Below are positions 61,624-64,000 of a stretch of 64,000 nucleotides of DNA, piece after piece. The position numbers and the translations under genes are program-made. The stretch's first letter is position 1. Each line of letters opens with the position of its first letter. The notes beneath the pieces are model-generated. The model was not told the DNA's origin. It worked only from the letters and a program-made list of their open reading frames with translations, and made no database searches. This DNA is from Phoenix dactylifera (Eukaryota; Streptophyta; Magnoliopsida; Arecales; Arecaceae): NCBI RefSeq assembly GCF_009389715.1, contig NC_052399.1, positions 28,591,146 through 28,655,145 of the forward strand. The letters are read 5' to 3'.

Positions 61624-63861
61624 TTACTCGACATTCACAAATGAGGTACAGTCAATGTCTTGGAGTGCAATCCTGCCCATGAACAAATCGCTTGCATGTT
61701 GTGGACAGAGTGAAAGAACCTTTTTATTCAGGCTTTCATGAATAGCGCCCATCCCTGGCACCCACCTGTTCTCATTCAAGGGATCTACATTCAAACGGTT
61801 CTGAAGCAAACGTATTCTATAGAGAACAGTATCCTTTCTATCACAGAAATGGGCTAAGCAGGAGCAAGCAGGTTCATTGACTGCTAGTCTAGCTAAAATC
61901 ATAGATAATGTGCCATCCACAGGCTTTGGATCAGAGAGATTCTTGTCTCCCATCATCTTTATCTCCCTCTCAGTAGGAAAGTAGACTTCTTCCACACCAT
62001 TGTCATCGATGACTTTCAGATCCTTGGTGTAATGTCTAATGGCTTGGCGTTTAGTGGATTCATGCTTCTCTGCCAGTGTCAAGAAACAAGAGAACCTCAA
62101 GTGGTAATTGACAACAGTCTTTACCATTCTAAAGTTCCGACAGCAACAGAAATACTCCAACCATCTCCTTCCCACACCAGCATACCATTTGATAATACCA
62201 GCATCCTCTAAACAGATGAGCAATTTGATTGGCCGGGGTCGCCCCATAGAATTAGTAAACCCAGCCAATTTCACCGCCCTCCTTACAAGTTGTATAGGTG
62301 CATTGACTCTCATTTTCAACTCAGTTAAATCCTCCACTGTCCTCCTAGCATATCTCCTCTCTTCTTCTTCCTCCTCTTGTCTCTCCTCTTCCTCTAAGAC
62401 CTTACTAATTCCAACAGGATTTAGATACTTATCGACCTTCTCCTGAAACTCATCGTATGAATCTAGCAGCTCCGGAGGCAACTGATCCCTCACCCTCTTC
62501 AAAGATAAAAAGTCTCCAGTCGTGAGCATCCGGTGCCAATTCCAGCAATCCTCTCTAGACTTGAAGTACTCTGCCACCACCTCCTCAGCCCAATTCCTAA
62601 ACACCTCTCTGACCTCGCTCTCGATCCGGAAATCAAATTCAAACACATGGCCACGCTTAAGCTTCTTGAACAAATGATTCAATATCTTCAATCCAAGCTT
62701 CTTCCTTCGAGTCTCACGGGCATTCTTCAACTCCAATGCCTTTGCCGCCTTCCTCTTTAGGTACTTCTTCTTTGCCCTAATGGCCTTCTCTGACATGGGA
62801 GGGTGCAGAACCGAAGGAGGGACAGCCTGAAGTTCCATTCCCATGAAATCCATCTTCTCGGAGACGGCGCTATGGATCGAGCTCTTCAATTTATCGATTT
62901 TGAGATCCAATTCTCCCTCCAAGTGCTTCAAAATCCTATCTTTTATGTTCATTGTGAACAATTTGGAGCCAGAAGTGATCACCAGTATCTCGTCCAAGTA
63001 CCTAACGGCATAAACCCTAATAGGCATATGAATAACCGGAGAGTTCTCACCATCGAGATCACAGAGCCTGGGATTCTTCTTATGGACCTCAGCTCGAAGC
63101 TCCTGGATCTCCCGATCAAAGGCATCGAAGTAGATATTGATGAGAATCGAGCTAAGATCGCTCACTTGGGGGAACCCTCTCCCCAGACCAACTCCACCGA
63201 GCTCGATCGCCACCGCCTCCGATTTGAAAAGCCGCTCGACGAGGGCAATGAGGGCTGGATCGTCGATCTTCTCCTCCATGACGGCGGCGAGACGGCGCAC
63301 GTGGCGGGGACCGAAGTGCTCACGCCGGAGGGCGACACGGAACCACCAGGTGGGGTTGCTGACGGTGGACTTAAGGTAGCGGACGGCGGTGTGGCGGCCT
63401 ATCCCGGCGCGGCCGCCGTAGGCGAAGGTGGCGAGGCGGGACTCGTAGACGGCGGCGAGGGCCATACGGAGGGCCTCGAGGGCGACTTTGAGCTCGAGGG
63501 TGGGGAGGATCAAGGCCTGACCTTTCCGGCGGGAGGAGGCGAGGGAGGAGCAGAGAGATAAGGGGTCGAGGGCGCCGCTGCGGAGGGTGGCGGAGAAGGC
63601 GGGAAGGGAGAAGGGAAGGAGGGGGAGGGGGAGCGTGGAGGAGGAGGGGTGGGAGCGGGAGAAGAGGTTGCGACAGGCGGCGAGGAGGACGGAGGGATCG
63701 GCTACGACGGAGGGGAGGAGAGCGTGGAATTTTCCGGCTCGGTACTGGCGGAGGACGAGGGATTCGAAGTCGGAAGGGGAGATAGGGGACGGGAGAGGGG
63801 AGAGGGAGGTAAAAGCGCGGGCTGTGGAAGGAACGAGGAGGCGTTTGAGAGCTACGAGCAT
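61624..63861 (-). CDS. Nuclear-encoded group II intron maturase, mitochondrial (nMAT1/nMAT2 class)
   Basis: Single uninterrupted exon, 745 aa. The N-terminus MLVALKRLLVPSTARAFTSL is Arg/Ser/Leu-rich and acid-free, as expected for a mitochondrial presequence. The degenerate reverse transcriptase domain includes GRGFPQVSDLSSILINIYFDAFD (about 227-249). The catalytic YADD is replaced by YLDE (288-291), so polymerase activity is unlikely. A glutamate-rich linker spans 490-502. Domain X (about 521-600) has the IIKWYAGVGRRWLEYFCCCRNF and YHLRFSCFLTLAEKH motifs. I see no HNH endonuclease zinc motif, which fits the nMAT1/nMAT2 rather than nMAT3/nMAT4 class. Choosing between 1 and 2 needs alignment. 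Such proteins assist splicing of mitochondrial nad and cox2 introns. The 5' half of the gene is strikingly GC-rich. The next gene starts 102 bp away, divergently. Confidence 0.93.
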   Translation of the reverse strand: MLVALKRLLVPSTARAFTSLSPLPSPISPSDFESLVLRQYRAGKFHALLPSVVADPSVLLAACRNLFSRSHPSSSTLPLPLLPFSLPAFSATLRSGALDPLSLCSSLASSRRKGQALILPTLELKVALEALRMALAAVYESRLATFAYGGRAGIGRHTAVRYLKSTVSNPTWWFRVALRREHFGPRHVRRLAAVMEEKIDDPALIALVERLFKSEAVAIELGGVGLGRGFPQVSDLSSILINIYFDAFDREIQELRAEVHKKNPRLCDLDGENSPVIHMPIRVYAVRYLDEILVITSGSKLFTMNIKDRILKHLEGELDLKIDKLKSSIHSAVSEKMDFMGMELQAVPPSVLHPPMSEKAIRAKKKYLKRKAAKALELKNARETRRKKLGLKILNHLFKKLKRGHVFEFDFRIESEVREVFRNWAEEVVAEYFKSREDCWNWHRMLTTGDFLSLKRVRDQLPPELLDSYDEFQEKVDKYLNPVGISKVLEEEERQEEEEEERRYARRTVEDLTELKMRVNAPIQLVRRAVKLAGFTNSMGRPRPIKLLICLEDAGIIKWYAGVGRRWLEYFCCCRNFRMVKTVVNYHLRFSCFLTLAEKHESTKRQAIRHYTKDLKVIDDNGVEEVYFPTEREIKMMGDKNLSDPKPVDGTLSMILARLAVNEPACSCLAHFCDRKDTVLYRIRLLQNRLNVDPLNENRWVPGMGAIHESLNKKVLSLCPQHASDLFMGRIALQDIDCTSFVNVE

Positions 63862-63963
63862 TGAATTCGAAAGAAGGAGGAGGCGTCGGCCGGCGGCGGC
63901 GGGAGTCTAAGAAAAAAAACGAGGTTTTTTGAACGAAAAAGGGCGGCCGAGGGAGGAGAAGGA
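63862..63963. promoter_or_regulatory. Compact bidirectional promoter/leader interval
   Basis: Only 102 bp separate the maturase ATG (minus) from the ATG of the partial plus-strand gene. The interval has a GCCGGCGGCGGCGG block and AAAAAAAACGAGG. No TATA box is seen. Transcription starts may lie inside the opposing genes. Confidence 0.5.
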
Positions 63964-64000
63964 ATGGCGGAGAAGCCGGCAAAGGCGGAGGAGTCGATTA
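63964..64000 (+). CDS. Start of an unidentified gene, cut by the window end
   Basis: ATG in a good context (GAAGGAATGGCG) opens MAEKPAKAEESI before the window ends. The Ala/Lys/Glu composition looks like a genuine cytosolic or nuclear protein start. Twelve residues are too few to identify the family. It is divergent from the maturase gene. Confidence 0.45.
   Translation, partial: MAEKPAKAEESI

Noticed and set aside
1-64000. CRISPR arrays, operons, prophage or bacterial systems
   Set aside because: The sequence is plant nuclear DNA with spliced genes. No regularly spaced short repeats of CRISPR type were seen.

Overview
This is nuclear DNA from a flowering plant. The genes have introns of up to about 6 kb, the gaps are AT-rich, and every protein recognised is plant-type (FLZ zinc finger, ARID-PHD, AIP2-type RING-H2, LRL-type bHLH, nuclear group II intron maturase). 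The GC-rich coding start of the last gene, the many small transposons and a dispersed GGTACCGG-rich repeat family suggest a monocot outside the grasses. A palm would fit, but that is inference. There is no operon, CRISPR array or bacterial feature.

Layout: (1) 0-9 kb has retroelement debris around one small two-exon FLZ-domain gene (+, 1116-2337). (2) 9.7-22.4 kb holds a 15-exon ARID+PHD chromatin reader (+), reconstructed exon by exon with every splice phase consistent. Its introns carry a Harbinger-like MITE, a SINE and several tandem duplications. (3) 22.4-26.6 kb is intergenic, with a decayed plastid ndhF-like fragment and possible orphan exons. (4) 26.6-33.1 kb holds a five-exon AIP2-type RING E3 ligase (-). 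(5) 33.1-35.9 kb holds a MITE, a SINE and an RNase H remnant. (6) 35.9-42.7 kb is an eight-coding-exon bHLH factor of the LRL (bHLH66/69/82) group (-). Its probable non-coding first exon lies near 49 kb, behind a 6.2-kb leader intron. (7) 49-61 kb has no confident gene but well-delimited transposons: a 1,024-bp hAT-type element with a perfect 8-bp target duplication, a 1,306-bp non-autonomous LTR element with a 5-bp target duplication, and a TIR-bounded GGTACCGG element. (8) 61.6-63.9 kb is a single-exon nuclear intron maturase (-). The first codons of a divergent gene begin 102 bp beyond its start and run off the window.

The genes are not a pathway. They are five independent plant loci: a probable SnRK1-linked adaptor, a chromatin reader, an ABA-related E3 ligase, a root-hair-class bHLH and a mitochondrial splicing factor, plus one truncated gene. 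I found no undescribed multi-gene system. The most notable items are a complete 282-bp SMART-like LTR element, repeated independent RNase H tails from one LINE lineage, the GGTACCGG repeat family, and the head-to-head maturase promoter.
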